DNA of 38,646 nucleotides from Chitinophagaceae bacterium (GTDB taxonomy: Bacteria > Bacteroidota > Bacteroidia > Chitinophagales > Chitinophagaceae): NCBI GenBank assembly GCA_947447825.1, contig CANFLL010000036.1:1-38646 (forward strand), in the 5' to 3' direction. The position numbers were made by a program, and so were the translations under genes. The number at the start of each line of letters is the position of its first letter. The first letter of the stretch is position 1. Positions 9,001 to 14,381 of this stretch are shown here, piece by piece. Under the pieces are notes generated by a model. That model saw nothing but the letters and a program-made list of their open reading frames with translations. It had not been told where the DNA came from and did not search any database.

Positions 9001-11099
9001 CTCAATGGGGTGTATGTGCTATTGGTAGCTCCACTAACTACTGTGGCACCGCTTACGGTGTTACTATTGGTTAAGTTGTAATACCATTGATATAGCAGTG
9101 TAGGCGAACCCGCAGCACCCGCATTCGTGATAGCAGCAGTAAGCTGATTAGCAGATGTTCCCACACAAACAGTTTGAGTTGCGGATGGGGTTACTGCTGT
9201 AGAGGATGGGCAAACAGGTACTGCCGCAGAAATCCACTTTGCATATAATGTAGAGTTGGCTGCTGGCATAGCGTAAGATGCACCTGCTGCATAATCTGTA
9301 CCTAATCCGTCTGATTGTGTATTCCATTTGGAGAAGGTGTAACCAGTTTTAGTAAAGTTGCAACTTGGTAGGGTAACAGAAGCACCATAGTTGTTAGAAC
9401 TTGAACTTACTGCTGTTCCGCCATCACTGCCATTACCATCATAAGATAAGGTGTAACTGTTTACTGTCCATTTTGCATACAAAGTAATCGCCGTTGTAAC
9501 TGAAGTGGAAAAACTATAAGAAGAGGTTAAGCCAGCATCCGAATACCAACCTGCAAAGGTGTAACCAGTTTTGGTTGGATCAGTAGGTTGGGTGGCGGTA
9601 CTGTTGTAGTTAATGTTTTGTGTAGTAACACTAGAACCACCATTACTATTGAAAGTTACTGCATAACTATTGATAGTCCATTTAGCATAAAGGGTAATAT
9701 TCCCTGTAACAGAAGTGGAAAAACTATAAGAAGAAGTTAAGCCCGCATCCGAATACCAACCTGCAAAAGTGTAACCTGTCTTTGTTGGTGCTGTTGGTTG
9801 GGTGGCGGTACTACTATAGTTAATGTTTTGAGTAGTAACGCTCGAACCACCATTACTATTAAAGGTTACCGCATAACTGTTGATTGACCATTTTGCGTAT
9901 AAAGTAATAGCAGATGTAACAAAAGTAGAAAAACTATAAGAAGAGGTTAAGCCAGCATCCGTATACCAACCTGCAAATGTGTATCCTGTTTTAGTAGGAT
10001 CAGTAGGTTGGGTGGCGGTACTATTGTAATTAATATTTTGTGTAGTTACGCTTGTACCGCCATTACTGTTAAAAGTTACCGCATAACTATTAATTGCCCA
10101 GATAGCGTACAGCGTAGCAGCCCCACCTGTAAAAGCATAAGACGCAGCATCGGTATAAGCTACTGTGCCAGCAGTAGCATTTGCTGCACTACTTGCCCAG
10201 CCACCAAAAGTGTAACCAGTTCTACTTAAACCAAGTGTAGAAGCAGACGTAAGATTTGTGGCAACATTTGCGGTTTGTGTAGTAGTGGAGATACTACCAC
10301 TACTAGCATTAAAAGTAACAGTTGAATTCCAAATTGCATAAAGAGTAGTACTAGAAGAAAATGCATAAGAAGCACCATCATTATAAGCAATTGTACCAGC
10401 AGTTGCATTGGCTGCACTAGTTGCCCATCCACCAAAAGTGTATCCTGACTTGCTAAGACCAAGAGTTGATGCACTTGTAAGTGCTGTGGAAGAACTTGCT
10501 GTTTGTGTAGTAGTGGTAATGCTTCCACCACTAGGGTCAAATGTGACTGTAGAAGAAGTAGAAGTATAGTAAACCTTAATGTTCGCTATAAAAGCTCTTT
10601 TTGATGAAACAGTTGCAAATTTCAAAGTTGAAGTTGAAGTACCACCAGTGAAATTAAGAACTGCATTTCCAAATGTTCCACCTGGAATTTGTGTTGACGT
10701 AGGAGTGGTTGCATTTTTTGCAGTTCCACTGTTTAATTGTACAGATATAGCAGCTAATTCGGAAGTAGACCAACCTAAATAATCAAATGAAACACTAAAA
10801 GCCCCACCATTAACACTGAGGTCTAAAGATTTGGTTGTCAAAGTGCCACCATTTGAACTTGAACTTAATTTTATTACATTGTATGAACCTGCACCTTCTG
10901 TTCCAGCTGGGTATGCATAAGAGTTAACTGTCCAGTTAGCACTAGCTGACCATGTAGTTGAACTTGGAGAAGATTGTGAACTTCCAAATGTTCCTCCTCC
11001 AAAATTATCATTTAGTATATAGGTTTGTCCCCAACTTTTTCCTGTAGATACACCCAATAAAAGGGTAGCGGCGAATATGAACCTAGTAAGGCTTTTCAT
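1..11099 (-). CDS. Giant modular secreted adhesin-like protein (C-terminus beyond left edge)
   Basis: The minus-strand frame stays open from ATG 11099 to the left edge (at least 3,699 codons). I checked it in the same phase near 10, 700, 1500, 2400, 3500, 4500, 5500, 6500, 7500, 8640, 9300 and 11040. Order from the N-terminus: signal peptide (MKSLTRFIFAATLLLG, cleavage near SWGQ); jelly-roll-like domain; six InlB/Flg_new repeats; one Ig/PKD-like domain (~9220-8890) and four tandem ones; a split fibronectin III; a Ser/Thr/Asn-rich beta-solenoid-like stretch (~7100-4200); YDG and MBG domains; two fibronectin III domains; two Gly-rich modules; IPT/TIG; four InlB repeats; then a WNTGTNW-type motif at the edge. 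No enzyme domain is visible. Such Bacteroidota proteins are typically exported by T9SS and act in adhesion; the sorting domain would lie off the window, so export route and function are inferred. In-frame ATGs at 11114 and 11204 could lengthen the N-terminus. Confidence 0.93.
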   Translation of the reverse strand, partial: MKSLTRFIFAATLLLGVSTGKSWGQTYILNDNFGGGTFGSSQSSPSSTTWSASANWTVNSYAYPAGTEGAGSYNVIKLSSSSNGGTLTTKSLDLSVNGGAFSVSFDYLGWSTSELAAISVQLNSGTAKNATTPTSTQIPGGTFGNAVLNFTGGTSTSTLKFATVSSKRAFIANIKVYYTSTSSTVTFDPSGGSITTTTQTASSSTALTSASTLGLSKSGYTFGGWATSAANATAGTIAYNDGASYAFSSSTTLYAIWNSTVTFNASSGSISTTTQTANVATNLTSASTLGLSRTGYTFGGWASSAANATAGTVAYTDAASYAFTGGAATLYAIWAINSYAVTFNSNGGTSVTTQNINYNSTATQPTDPTKTGYTFAGWYTDAGLTSSYSFSTFVTSAITLYAKWSINSYAVTFNSNGGSSVTTQNINYSSTATQPTAPTKTGYTFAGWYSDAGLTSSYSFSTSVTGNITLYAKWTINSYAVTFNSNGGSSVTTQNINYNSTATQPTDPTKTGYTFAGWYSDAGLTSSYSFSTSVTTAITLYAKWTVNSYTLSYDGNGSDGGTAVSSSSNNYGASVTLPSCNFTKTGYTFSKWNTQSDGLGTDYAAGASYAMPAANSTLYAKWISAAVPVCPSSTAVTPSATQTVCVGTSANQLTAAITNAGAAGSPTLLYQWYYNLTNSNTVSGATVVSGATNSTYTPLSTASEVGTRYYFCVGYASDNTCGQTNTTQTLASGAVQITVNARPTAATLSGTATICSGSSTNLSVAVTAGSSSSFTVVYSGGTVNSYTSGANISVAPSSNTTYTLTSITDANGCTVASPSGTAIVTVNARPTAATLSGAATICSGNSTNLSVAVTAGASSSFTVVYSGGTINNYTSGGNISVSPSSNTTYTLTSVTDANGCTVASPAGSPTVTVNARPTAATLSGTSPMCSGASANLSVAITAGASSSFTVVYSGGTVSNYTSGANIVVSPSSSTTYTLTSVTDANGCTVASPTGSAIITVNARPTAATLSGTATICSGNNTNLSVAITSGASSTFTVVYSGGTVSNYTSGANIVVSPSSNTTYTLTSVTDANGCTVASPSGSAIVTVNSLTAPTATAATNTASTSFTANWGAVGCATSYALDVYTGTSSTLSEGFETGLTTAYVNSGASASLGSGSWTFNKAGYSGTTYIHGGNYSCQFNSATGTYASSPNLNDCGVVTFWWHSSSPPTITYAGVAYSTTQVTNSSGWYQFSVTINSITSGSLTFTNNTGSTGYLDDISMTASRTNILTGQSVFGTTYNVTGLSGSTTYNYVVRAVNGSASANSNVITVTTSTPSYYSKSTGNLDALSTWGTNTDGTGTAPADFTTAGVVYNIVNNTTPSIGAAWTVSGSGAKVVVGDGSATAINFTIPSSFAYTGNVDVTANSKLTLQNAAIPTIGTLNATSTVVYDGSSTQAVTAATYGNLIIQNSGAAKTLAGAVSITGNTFTLASGTTLSAGTNVISFSASGGTATINGIFQTANSNGFSDGASTSISSTNTPTVTLVATSTIEYNATSTSQAITTRTDYYNLTLTGGSSGSFLKAMGIKPTIVAGGTFTVNSTAIANFITTQLLFGGTGCTVNVYGTLQTQLASYGLTGNANSVLSNTNAPTVNLGANSTIVYNASTGSASGSQVISANSYANLTIGGTKTSTPTITLASGTISVTGTFSNTMSGTVAWVNSGNTFDYASSSSQTIIPINYNNLTNSGNGPRTLVGTTGTIDIAGTYTPTTGVVTVSTSTINFSGADGQTIPASSYYNLSSSNNARTLASSGSIIIAGAFTTGTGLYTIGTSTINFNGTTAQTIPVPAVASGSNYYNLTYSGTSTATLSGNTAIAGDISITSGTLVGTSSTNRTVSATNLTMSTGTVFRMVDETSNPATGTFTLNLNGNLTINGNAELYSAYYTTVQPTGVGNINLKGNLTTVNSSGDNLYTYSTTNGTITFTGTGGSPSSPQIISFSDPTKVHYTNFSVANGAYVQLNSNVTLSAWTTPVTNQSSFTVSNGGYLNMVDKTITINLTSYSSYNSNTSCFASFNLNSGGTLVTSNSNGLGTNGSVQPGSISQLTRTFSSAANYEFKGATTGVFTSSPTANTVNNLTINSSGTTLSQPFIVTGTLGLTAGILTTTATNSLTLTNIANNAISGGSTTAFINGPLTWTMGSTSTGTYTIPLGVTSIYYPLAFVAGTNTGSPTITAQAFTATTGSVDATLSSVSSSEYWKLVTTGSFDASSFSIAKSNLADLTTFNTIGSNTSNSSYTDIGGTAGTLSGQNGVVSSVNGLTGAGTKYLALGVFAAGPNVSVSGTLTALSTTYGLPSTTTSFNVSGQNLTADVTIKPPVGFEVSTTSDFSSNIGNNSSPLVVSASGTLNATLIYVRLTATASVGTYNGNITCASSGAALTKSIATVNSSVTAKALSIVGLTIPASRTYDGTTFASVTGTPALAASVAAGAGTSIDGKPITGDDVSLSVGSVTGTYNSANVSSATTITIGGITLAGTSAGNYTLTTAVNSSITTAALSLTASAQSKNYGVSSSTSGTLNTNYTISGLFGSDAVNVSLAYSGSPVGNLATANAGTYTITPSITSFSTGTSSNYGTPSITTGTLTVVGSVPSVPTITSIVPGNNQLTINFTAGSTGGYTITNYKYSTDGGVSFKSTAATASPLIITVASGSAASLANGTAYGVQIKAVNSLGDGAATATVTATPINASVPSSPTIVSATATGITGEISIVFTAPTSDGNSPITTYTAISSPGGITGSVSQAGSGIITVSGLTNGIYYTFTLTATNIVGTGAASAASSPSVAPYRATPKVTKTSAGNYTFTVPSGVTSIVVEAYGGGGAGGGCNGQYMTAGGGAGGSYVMTSIPVTPGQTYNYTVGAGGTGVSGGAGNQGGSSYFGNTSTGVATNASILAVGGLGGALNNISGTTIPDNYTGGSGGSGTISGNIPSSGFIFNVAGSNGASSIAAPVLSKTSGIGGQCSSLGSITPGTGGATQNSTGQGLSGGFGAGGSGSVLGSTINSNAGGNGGSGAITISYNSTNSATNITSSGTWTPPVQGVTTVLVECWGSGGAGGSAVGTGSYRAMGGGGAGGAYASKLTSVNYGITYNVTVGAVASYGATGNIANNAVINGNPSSFKDNSNTITYVAAEGGAGGKSVAASSSILYGTKGVATSSSSIGTIFNKGGDGYTPTDATNGPGAGGGSSGTSTSVGNSATSSGNGSAIVDATGLVIGGAGGAGASAGNDGSAGSTPGGGGGGAWAKASTTQRYGGDGGAGQVSITYYQVPTITSISPSSIASKSNDFTITVTGTNFLSGISTITWGGVALTTTYVNSYTLTATVPTANIASPGTVAIGVTNTGAYGTSTSLTTQTLTINPSVTFNANTGTGSMSVQGIVANTSANLTTNTFTKTGYTFSGWATTSSGTVAYTDGASYSIGTSNVTLYAVWTPNVYTVTFNNNGGAGSMSNQSITYDLPANLTANTFTKTGYTFAGWATTSNGTVSYADGASYTTGTSNVTLYAVWTPNVYTITFNNNDGTGTMSNQSITYDLSANLTANTFTKTGYTFSGWATTSNGTVSYLDAASYTIGTSNVTLYAVWTPNVYTITFNNNGGTGTMSNQSITYGVSANLTTNTFTRTGYTFAGWATTSNGTVSYADGANYTTGASNITLYAKWTGIAGNWVGVTSTSWNTGTNWADGNVPS
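65..965 (-). repeat. Four InlB/Flg_new repeats, 225-bp period, inside the giant gene
   Basis: The same motif recurs at 202, 427, 652 and 877, exactly 225 bp (75 codons) apart, and neighbouring copies are nearly identical at the DNA level. Each unit translates to a Listeria-Bacteroides repeat with landmarks YTFNNN-GG, TKTGYTF-GWAT and TLYAVWTPN. The near-identity suggests recent duplication or gene conversion, so copy number may vary between strains or be mis-assembled. Confidence 0.9.
975..1250 (-). other. IPT/TIG domain within the giant protein
   Basis: The translation runs from VPTITSISPSSIASKSNDFT through VTGTNFLSGISTITWGG to IGVTNTGAYGTS. This is the pattern of an IPT/TIG immunoglobulin-like fold (PTITSISP, GTNF, W-G). 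It sits between the Gly-rich modules and the distal InlB block and is probably a structural spacer. Confidence 0.75.
1250..2660 (-). other. Two consecutive glycine-rich modules within the giant protein
   Basis: Both modules open with a beta-strand signature: YTFTVPSGVTSIVVEAYGGG near 2640-2590 and WTPPVQGVTTVLVECWGSGG near 1950-1890. Long stretches rich in Gly, Ser and Ala follow, and each closes with AITISY or QVSITYY. This resembles the glycine-rich domains of phage tail and secreted bacterial proteins (WTVPAGVTSVxVExWGGGG). The role is unknown; a polyglycine-like packed core or an adhesive tip is an inference. Confidence 0.7.
2660..3255 (-). other. Two fibronectin type III domains within the giant protein
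   Basis: The first domain begins VPSVPTITSIVPGNNQLTIN and contains TNYKYSTDGG and VQIKAVNSLGDG. The second begins VPSSPTIVSATATG and contains YTFTLTATNIVGTG. Both match the Bacteroidota-type fibronectin III consensus (P-P, Y-x-V-x-A-x-N-x-x-G). They link the MBG domain to the Gly-rich modules. Confidence 0.75.
3255..3845 (-). other. YDG and MBG domains within the giant protein
   Basis: From 3840 downwards the translation reads KALSIVGL, TIPASRTYDGTTFASVTG, GDDVSLSVGS and SAGNYTL, the pattern of a YDG domain. It continues with ASAQSKNYG, YTISGLFGSDAV, NAGTYTITPS and NYGTPSITTG, the pattern of an MBG (mucin-binding-glue-like) domain. These domains are common in large bacterial surface adhesins and support a surface or extracellular role. 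Confidence 0.75.
7845..8886 (-). repeat. Four tandem Ig/PKD-like repeats, 261-bp period, in the giant gene
   Basis: The string ggcgagc recurs at 8090, 8351, 8612 and 8873, exactly 261 bp (87 codons) apart. Each unit begins with VNARPTAATLSG, has the paired landmarks TICSG and NGCTVASPSG with conserved cysteines, and contains YTLTSITDANGC. This is the Bacteroidota type of Ig/PKD-like domain, and each unit probably contains one disulfide. The units are strongly similar at the DNA level. Confidence 0.9.
9230..10560 (-). repeat. N-proximal block of six InlB/Flg_new repeats in the giant gene
   Basis: Three units are spaced exactly 210 bp apart (the string aaactataag at 9511, 9721 and 9931). Two upstream units are about 228 bp long (ccaccaaaag at 10201 and 10429), and one more divergent unit lies at about 9460-9240. 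The translated landmarks are VTFNSNGG, TKTGYTFAGWY and ITLYAKW. The period differs from that of the distal 225-bp block, so the two blocks expanded separately. Confidence 0.88.
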
Positions 11100-11204
11100 A
11101 ATGTTCTTCGGCATGGAAACATGCTGTGTTGCTTTAGCTGTTTCCTTTGGGGCAAAACAAAGACTGTTACTTCTCTCGCTAGTGTTCTTGTTGCTGAATA
11201 CCAT

Positions 11205-11360
11205 ATTGTGCTTATATTATTAAGTTTATGTTCTTGTTGTTTATGTTGTCTGAATCAGGATTTACAGGATTTAAGAGATTAGAAAGATTTGCATTCTACA
11301 TTAATCTTTTAAATCCTTTTAAATCATGGTTCAGAAATTCTTCCTTTCATTCCTTAGGAA
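11205..11360. repeat. Upstream region of the giant gene: shared 19-nt motif plus 32-bp imperfect inverted repeat
   Basis: Bases 11245-11263 (gttgtctgaatcaggattt) are the exact reverse complement of 27965-27983, upstream of another secreted-protein gene. The same bases overlap the left arm (11250-11281) of an imperfect inverted repeat whose right arm is 11302-11334, with a loop of about 20 nt. I see no TAnnTTTG promoter element here on the minus strand. It could be a dispersed palindrome or part of the 5' leader. Confidence 0.6.
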
Positions 11361-11585
11361 TCTAACCGAAAATTAATCATCCTCTATTTGTAAGAGATTC
11401 CTTTACAATGACGTGGGTTTATACGTCCCTGATTTGCCAACTTTTCAGAAGTTGGTAAATCTAAATGTGGCAAGTCTCTGTCCGTTAGATTTGGCAACTT
11501 ACAAAAAGTTACCAAATCATAGCCCCACACGTCATTCACATTTTTTTCTGGTGCTCCCAGATGAACCATTCGGAATGACAACTGG
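11360..11585. repeat. Dispersed palindromic intergenic element with nested hairpins
   Basis: Outer arms aatgacgtg (11407-11415) and cacgtcatt (11528-11536) enclose two hairpins. One is 11431-11443 with 11449-11461, the other 11488-11500 with 11506-11518; each has 13-bp arms with one mismatch, and they are related (gatttgscaactt). The ends resemble the common bacterial intergenic repeat with GTCATTCCGAA at one end and GGAATCTC at the other. Short reading frames crossing it on both strands look spurious. Confidence 0.65.
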
Positions 11586-12696
11586 TGTGCTTATAACCCT
11601 CACCTACTCCTCTGCTCACTTCTATTTTCCTTTTTATCATCTCAAAACCACATCGCATCATTACCCAAATTCAATTATCAAAATATTTATGATAATGGTA
11701 ATTTTTCTTTATTCTATGTTTTAATCCACTGAAAATTGCCCAGTTGTTTGTTTTTTTTCTGTCGTATGCCCTTTAATGCCTGTTAGTTCTTGTGCCTGAT
11801 TGTGCCTTAATTCTTCACTTTAAGCCGTGGGACATAAAGAAAAGCGAATATAATCCGTGTCGTCTCAATGCAATGAATTGCGATATTACTAAATTGTTAT
11901 TAAATATTTATTAAAATTATTTTTTAACATTAGAAATAATTAAATACAACAGTAATAACAACATTTAACCAATACTTACCTAATTCCGAAATAATTTTCA
12001 ATTCTACCCTATACTAAACAACCGATCTATCAGTTTATTTACCTTTTTTTACAATAACTGAAATAAATAATTTTATTGTAAAATACAAATAAGGAAGCAG
12101 TTTCTTCAATTCATGCCTAAAAACAGCAATTTTCTGTAAAGTGTTCAAATTATTTATACACACTTGATGCATCATACCTGTTTTTCATTTCTAATTCAAT
12201 GGTTAACCAAATTTTCTATTAAAGGTCTTTAGGTTTTAGCATACCCACCACGGTACATTGACTAATAACAAAACACTTAGCAAATGGATAGTTCTAAAAA
12301 TTATACTCCAGATTTAAAAAGCTATATCACTAAAAACCTTCCATATTGGTGTAGTTGAAGGAGAAAAAGGGACAAAGACGAATTTCCGAAATCATAAATT
12401 ATTTATTTTTAAGGCAACTAATTAAAATAAATAGTTCATTACAAAATAAAACCCCCACCTTTATTTGAATTATACTACAAAAGAAAAATATGGCTACCCA
12501 ATTTTGTTATCATAGCACACAAAGGATAGCTTTTATCTATCTAAATTTACCAAAATGCTGGATAAATAGTCATTGCCGCAAATACGCCAAAAACGCACTA
12601 CCACCCCACACTTTCTTCAGAGCATTTGCAAAAACTGGAATCGGATAATCATCAGGCAATAACAATATTGTAAGAAAAAAAAGAGACTTCATTTTT
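11586..12696. other. Gene-free AT-rich stretch
   Basis: About 1.1 kb without a convincing gene. It is very AT-rich around 11880-12120. The only start-to-stop item I noted is a 24-codon frame at 12284-12358 (MDSSKNYTPDLKSYITKNL, stop after Cys-Ser), with no support beyond its existence. The part from about 12570 is low-complexity and leads into the 42-bp array. No tRNA, promoter consensus or terminator stands out. Confidence 0.6.
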
Positions 12697-12948
12697 ATGT
12701 TACCCGGCACACTGAAAATTATAGTATCATCCGCACCGTTAGGCATGGCATTACGAAAAAAAAGTATAGCACTCCTAACGTTAGGCATGGCAGTATAAAA
12801 AAAAAGAGTAACACTCCTAGTGTTAGGCATAGCAGTACGAAAAAAAAGTATGACATCCCTAGCATTAGGTAAGGTAGTATGAAAATTTTCAATAGCACAC
12901 CTAACATTGGCGATACTATTGAAAATTTCTGGGACTGCATCCCTAAGC
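12697..12948. repeat. Tandem array with 42-bp period, palindromic junctions and A-tracts
   Basis: Units begin at 12739, 12781, 12823, 12865 and 12907, each exactly 42 bp long, with a degenerate unit at 12697. Each junction is a near-palindrome of the form CCTARYRTTAGG (perfect CCTAACGTTAGG at 12775-12786). Three units carry runs of 8-9 A, and the last two carry gaaaattttc or gaaaatttc instead. It ends 71 bp before the 322-aa gene. Reading frames through it (14-residue protein repeats) are by-products of a period divisible by three. Confidence 0.85.
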
Positions 12949-13019
12949 GTAACAATTATTGTTTTCCTAAAAAAGCATTTATATCAAGGCTTATTTATTC
13001 ATTATTAAATTAAAAAAAA

Positions 13020-13988
13020 ATGATTTCTTCAATAAAATTATTCGGCGATCTTTTCAATACAAATGACATTACCCCCGACAGATTAGTAATTTTTGCTAAA
13101 GACCTATTGGCAAGACTAACTAAAGCCAATGCCAGCGGCGCATTTACCGCACAAATTGCCACTTTGACAACGTACATTGCTTCACTTGAGGCTGACATTA
13201 GCGGTGTTGACACCACACTAAATCTTCAAAGCGGACAAACTGATGAAGTTGATTTATTAACCCACAATTTTGGAGCTAGACTAAGCATCTTGGAGGGCGT
13301 TATTGCTTTTAGCCTTGGCGGCGTAAACACCATTGCTTACAAAGAATTTTTTCCACGCGGACTTTCTGAATACAATAAAATTACCCGCCCTAAGATGCCA
13401 ACATTTGTTGCCCGCATTAAAAAAGCTGCTATTAAGTACAGCACTGAACTTGGGGCAATTGTAGCGAATGAACTAGAAGGATTTGAAGCAAAATATGTTG
13501 CAGCACGAGACGCACAAAACACATCGATAACTGGGCTTTCGTCAACCAGAATTGACAGAAACAAAGCTGAGAGAGACATGCAAAAGGGATTAACTCAGAG
13601 TGTTCATTTGGTGGGAAGCATCTATCCAACGGACATTGTGAAATGCAGTGCTTGTTTCAACTTTAACCTCCTTTACACTGTGGCACATCGGAAACACGTA
13701 CTATATATTGGAACCCTAATTGAGGATGAAACCAGAACAATCATTAACCGCTCCTTTACAGACAATGTAACCATTACAATTAGGAGTAAGGGAACTAATG
13801 CAGGTATAGAAGTATGGCTAGCAGCAACAGCAGATGGATTACCGACAATTTTATTGGCCACAGTGGCACCCGGGAAAGCTTCAATAGTTGTTCCATCTAG
13901 TTTGGGTGATATTGATAATACTTTTCTGCTAATAAAAAATGCTAGTGCTGTTAATGGGGCTGTTTATGAAGTAGAAACAATTGGATAG
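13020..13988 (+). CDS. Uncharacterised 322-aa protein, helical N-part and beta-rich C-part
   Basis: No enzyme motif or signal peptide is visible, so it is probably cytoplasmic. Residues 1-200 are Ala/Leu/Lys-rich and look helical (LFGDLFNTNDITPDRL, then DRNKAERDMQKG). Residues 215-322 look beta-rich (DNVTITIRSKG, GIEVWLAAT, FLLIKNAS). Cysteines occur at CSAC. I recall similar Bacteroidota proteins of unknown function, but cannot name a domain. The ATG lies directly after an A-run with no Shine-Dalgarno, normal for this phylum. The gene stands alone between the 42-bp array and a terminator. Confidence 0.85.
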   Translation: MISSIKLFGDLFNTNDITPDRLVIFAKDLLARLTKANASGAFTAQIATLTTYIASLEADISGVDTTLNLQSGQTDEVDLLTHNFGARLSILEGVIAFSLGGVNTIAYKEFFPRGLSEYNKITRPKMPTFVARIKKAAIKYSTELGAIVANELEGFEAKYVAARDAQNTSITGLSSTRIDRNKAERDMQKGLTQSVHLVGSIYPTDIVKCSACFNFNLLYTVAHRKHVLYIGTLIEDETRTIINRSFTDNVTITIRSKGTNAGIEVWLAATADGLPTILLATVAPGKASIVVPSSLGDIDNTFLLIKNASAVNGAVYEVETIG

Positions 13989-14032
13989 AAACAAACAAAA
14001 AGTACAACAATAAAGTAAATTTTGCATCACAT

Positions 14033-14070
14033 AACCCGTCGAGATTTAAGCTCTTGGCGGGTTTATTATT
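14033..14070 (+). terminator. Terminator-like hairpin after the 322-aa gene
   Basis: The left arm aacccgtcgag and right arm ctcttggcgggtt pair with a small bulge around a short loop. A T-rich run (tttattattt) follows. It lies 45 bp after the stop codon. Confidence 0.7.
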
Positions 14071-14125
14071 TGTAGCAATTAATATTAAATATAATTATAT
14101 GTGCTGAATGAAACAATATTTTATT

Positions 14126-14133
14126 TAGTTTTG
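14126..14133 (+). promoter_or_regulatory. Candidate Bacteroidota -7 element (tagttttg)
   Basis: The octamer fits the TAnnTTTG consensus of the Bacteroidota primary sigma factor and lies 33 bp before the ATG at 14166. No clear TTTG at -33 was seen, so support is moderate. Confidence 0.4.
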
Positions 14134-14165
14134 CTACATTAATCAATATTTTAATAAAATCTATT

Positions 14166-14381
14166 ATGAAATCTCTTACTCCAGATCCTACGTTTGCGTA
14201 CTTCATGCTGTTCCTAACTTTTGTTTCTATTATCGCCTTGATAGTTGCTTTAATTAAGCTTATAAGAGCAAATCATAAAGACACTTCTACAAAATTAGTG
14301 TGGGCTCTTATCATTTTGTTCGTATGGCTAGTGGGTCCATTACTTTACATTACCATGGGAGGCAGAGAGGTTAATGGTTAG
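14166..14381 (+). CDS. Small inner-membrane protein, PLDc_N-like
   Basis: The 71-aa product has two hydrophobic segments (about residues 12-33 and 44-63) joined by a short basic loop (KLIRANHKDTSTK). The second segment has the W-x(n)-P-x-x-Y pattern, ending GPLLYITMGGRE, which matches the small PLDc_N-type two-helix membrane domain. Found alone it has no known enzyme activity. The final codons and stop (GTT AAT GGT TAG) are the beginning of the heptamer repeat array, so the original C-terminus may have been different. Confidence 0.8.
   Translation: MKSLTPDPTFAYFMLFLTFVSIIALIVALIKLIRANHKDTSTKLVWALIILFVWLVGPLLYITMGGREVNG

Noticed and set aside
1417-10782. Many 60-104-codon frames in both directions in the first 11 kb
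   Set aside because: They are shadows of the single long minus-strand frame. Their low-complexity products reflect the Gly/Ser/Thr-rich repeats of the giant protein.
1-11099. Frameshift or pseudogene in the giant gene
   Set aside because: Spot translation at twelve places gave the same phase and sensible domains throughout, and internal repeat periods are all multiples of three.
11384-11724. Reading frames on both strands across the dispersed palindromic element
   Set aside because: Complementary hairpin arms keep frames open on both strands, and there is no domain or conservation signal.
12697-12948. CRISPR array
   Set aside because: Units are contiguous with a 42-bp period and no unique spacers, and no cas gene is nearby. 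The same applies to the 41-bp array at 27429-27674.
12570-12955. Two overlapping minus-strand reading frames (78 and 86 codons) with 14-residue repeats
   Set aside because: They are read through the 42-bp array, whose period is divisible by three. Two frames of the same DNA are open, with low-complexity Phe/Leu-rich products and no start context.
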